Below, in pieces: positions 12,714 to 13,371 of a stretch of 13,371 nt of DNA (within the stretch, counting starts at the first letter, position 1; every line of letters begins with the position of its first letter). Below the pieces are notes generated by a model that saw only the letters and a list, made by a program, of their open reading frames with translations, searched no databases and was not told where the DNA came from. Made by a program: the position numbers and the translations under genes. Source of the stretch: Acidobacteriota bacterium. GTDB lineage: Bacteria > Acidobacteriota > UBA6911. The stretch is taken from positions 1 to 13,371 of the forward strand of contig JAHFUH010000082.1 in NCBI GenBank assembly GCA_023265215.1, read 5' to 3'.

Positions 12714-13371
12714 TTGCCTAAAACCTCTTTAAATGCCTGCGGCAAATAGGCCAAAAGATCGGTGGCAATCAGCGATTCCATTCCCTTGTCCGCAGCCGCC
12801 AGGTCGCCGGCCAGTCCATGAAGATAAACCGCAGCCGATAGATAGTCCACCAGGTTCTGATTGCCGCCGCTGTTGCGCCTGCAACTCCATCCCGCTACGA
12901 ATCTGCCCACCATTCCGGCAAGGATATCCCCGGTTCCGCCCGTCGCCATTCCGGGATTCCCAGTGTCGTTGACAAACAAATCACTTTCAGGCGTTGCGAT
13001 GACCGTTTGAAAGCCTTTTAGGATTACATGGCAATGCAGGCGCACAGCGGATTCCCGGGCGATTTCCAGGCGATTCTTCTGTACGTCGGAAATACTCTTT
13101 CCCAGCAGCCGGGCCATTTCTCCTGGGTGAGGAGTGATGATTAGCGGTTGTCCCGACTCATTGCGGAGGGGTTCCGCAGGTGAAACAAATGCATTGATTC
13201 CGTCCGCATCGAGGACCACGGGAACAGGTGAGCGCCGGACCAATTCCCAAACCAGCTTTTTGGTTGAGGGGTGGGTCGTAACCCCCGGACCGAGCACCAG
13301 GGCTTCCACTTGAGAAAGCTGCGATAGAACTATCTCGGCGCCGGTGCGGTCTAACGTTTCCACATCCGTTT
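12710..13371 (-). CDS. nnrD: ADP/ATP-dependent NAD(P)H-hydrate dehydratase domain (NnrD), N-terminus beyond window
   Basis: The frame is open to the right edge, so the gene is incomplete at its 5' end; a GTG at 13363 is not a believable start because the fold begins upstream. The visible 220 or so residues are the ribokinase-like dehydratase domain: ALVLGPGVTTH, VVLDADGINAF, LIITPHPGEMARLLG, HVILKGFQTVIATP and NPGMATGGTGDILAGMVG, the last carrying the catalytic GTGD motif. The enzyme repairs damaged NAD(P)H hydrates. In most bacteria it is fused to the epimerase NnrE at its N-terminus; whether that holds here cannot be seen. The C-terminal helix ends at LGK, overlapping tsaE. The nnr-tsaE neighbourhood is common in bacteria. 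Confidence 0.9.
   Translation of the reverse strand, partial: TDVETLDRTGAEIVLSQLSQVEALVLGPGVTTHPSTKKLVWELVRRSPVPVVLDADGINAFVSPAEPLRNESGQPLIITPHPGEMARLLGKSISDVQKNRLEIARESAVRLHCHVILKGFQTVIATPESDLFVNDTGNPGMATGGTGDILAGMVGRFVAGWSCRRNSGGNQNLVDYLSAAVYLHGLAGDLAAADKGMESLIATDLLAYLPQAFKEVLGK

Overview
This window looks like chromosomal sequence from a free-living Gram-negative-type bacterium of moderate GC content. Three things suggest Acidobacteriota or a relative: a bacillithiol-type locus (bshB1 beside a bshC-like gene), a Tat-exported intradiol dioxygenase, and intergenic spaces filled with short-period repeats. This placement is inference. No phage, transposase, rRNA, tRNA or CRISPR array is visible. 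Every gap between genes is shorter than 300 bases.

Layout, left to right. (1) The left edge holds the N-terminal 110 residues of an S41 carboxyl-terminal processing protease on the minus strand, with a good extended -10 promoter. Divergent from it are ruvX and mltG on the plus strand. (2) A small cysteine-containing protein of unknown function lies on the minus strand, convergent with mltG. (3) Two exported or membrane-anchored proteins follow on the plus strand: a secreted protein with a possible BamC-like pattern, and a one-TM FxLYD-domain protein. (4) Next is a plus-strand pair of half-size ABC exporters whose motif changes are complementary, as expected for a heterodimeric BmrCD-type exporter with one degenerate ATP site. 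(5) From 13371 back to 7953 all genes are on the minus strand. Read in their own direction they are nnrD (cut by the right edge), tsaE, a divergent and shortened bshC, bshB1, an initiating sugar-phosphate transferase with its own promoter, and a Tat-exported intradiol dioxygenase.

The first four minus-strand genes are tightly packed, with gaps or overlaps of a few bases, and probably form one transcript. nnrD (metabolite repair) and tsaE (tRNA t6A) are housekeeping genes. bshC and bshB1 point to low-molecular-weight thiol synthesis, although this BshC copy has lost the usual GQQ and HD motif residues and a large internal segment.

The most unusual feature is the intergenic DNA. At least seven spacers or gene ends carry tandem units of 6, 7 or 8 bases. 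Most are arranged as two facing arms able to form a long hairpin. Unit sequences differ between loci (ATTTACG/ATTGACG, GAAGCCG, TCGGGG, CGCAAAGA, TTC-anchored heptads), but the architecture is the same. Arms often stop within 0-3 bases of a start or stop codon. In one case a heptad array encodes the C-terminus and stop codon of TsaE. A separate palindrome lies in frame inside the bshC-like gene, where the usual family segment is missing. These repeats are the best candidate here for an under-described genome element.
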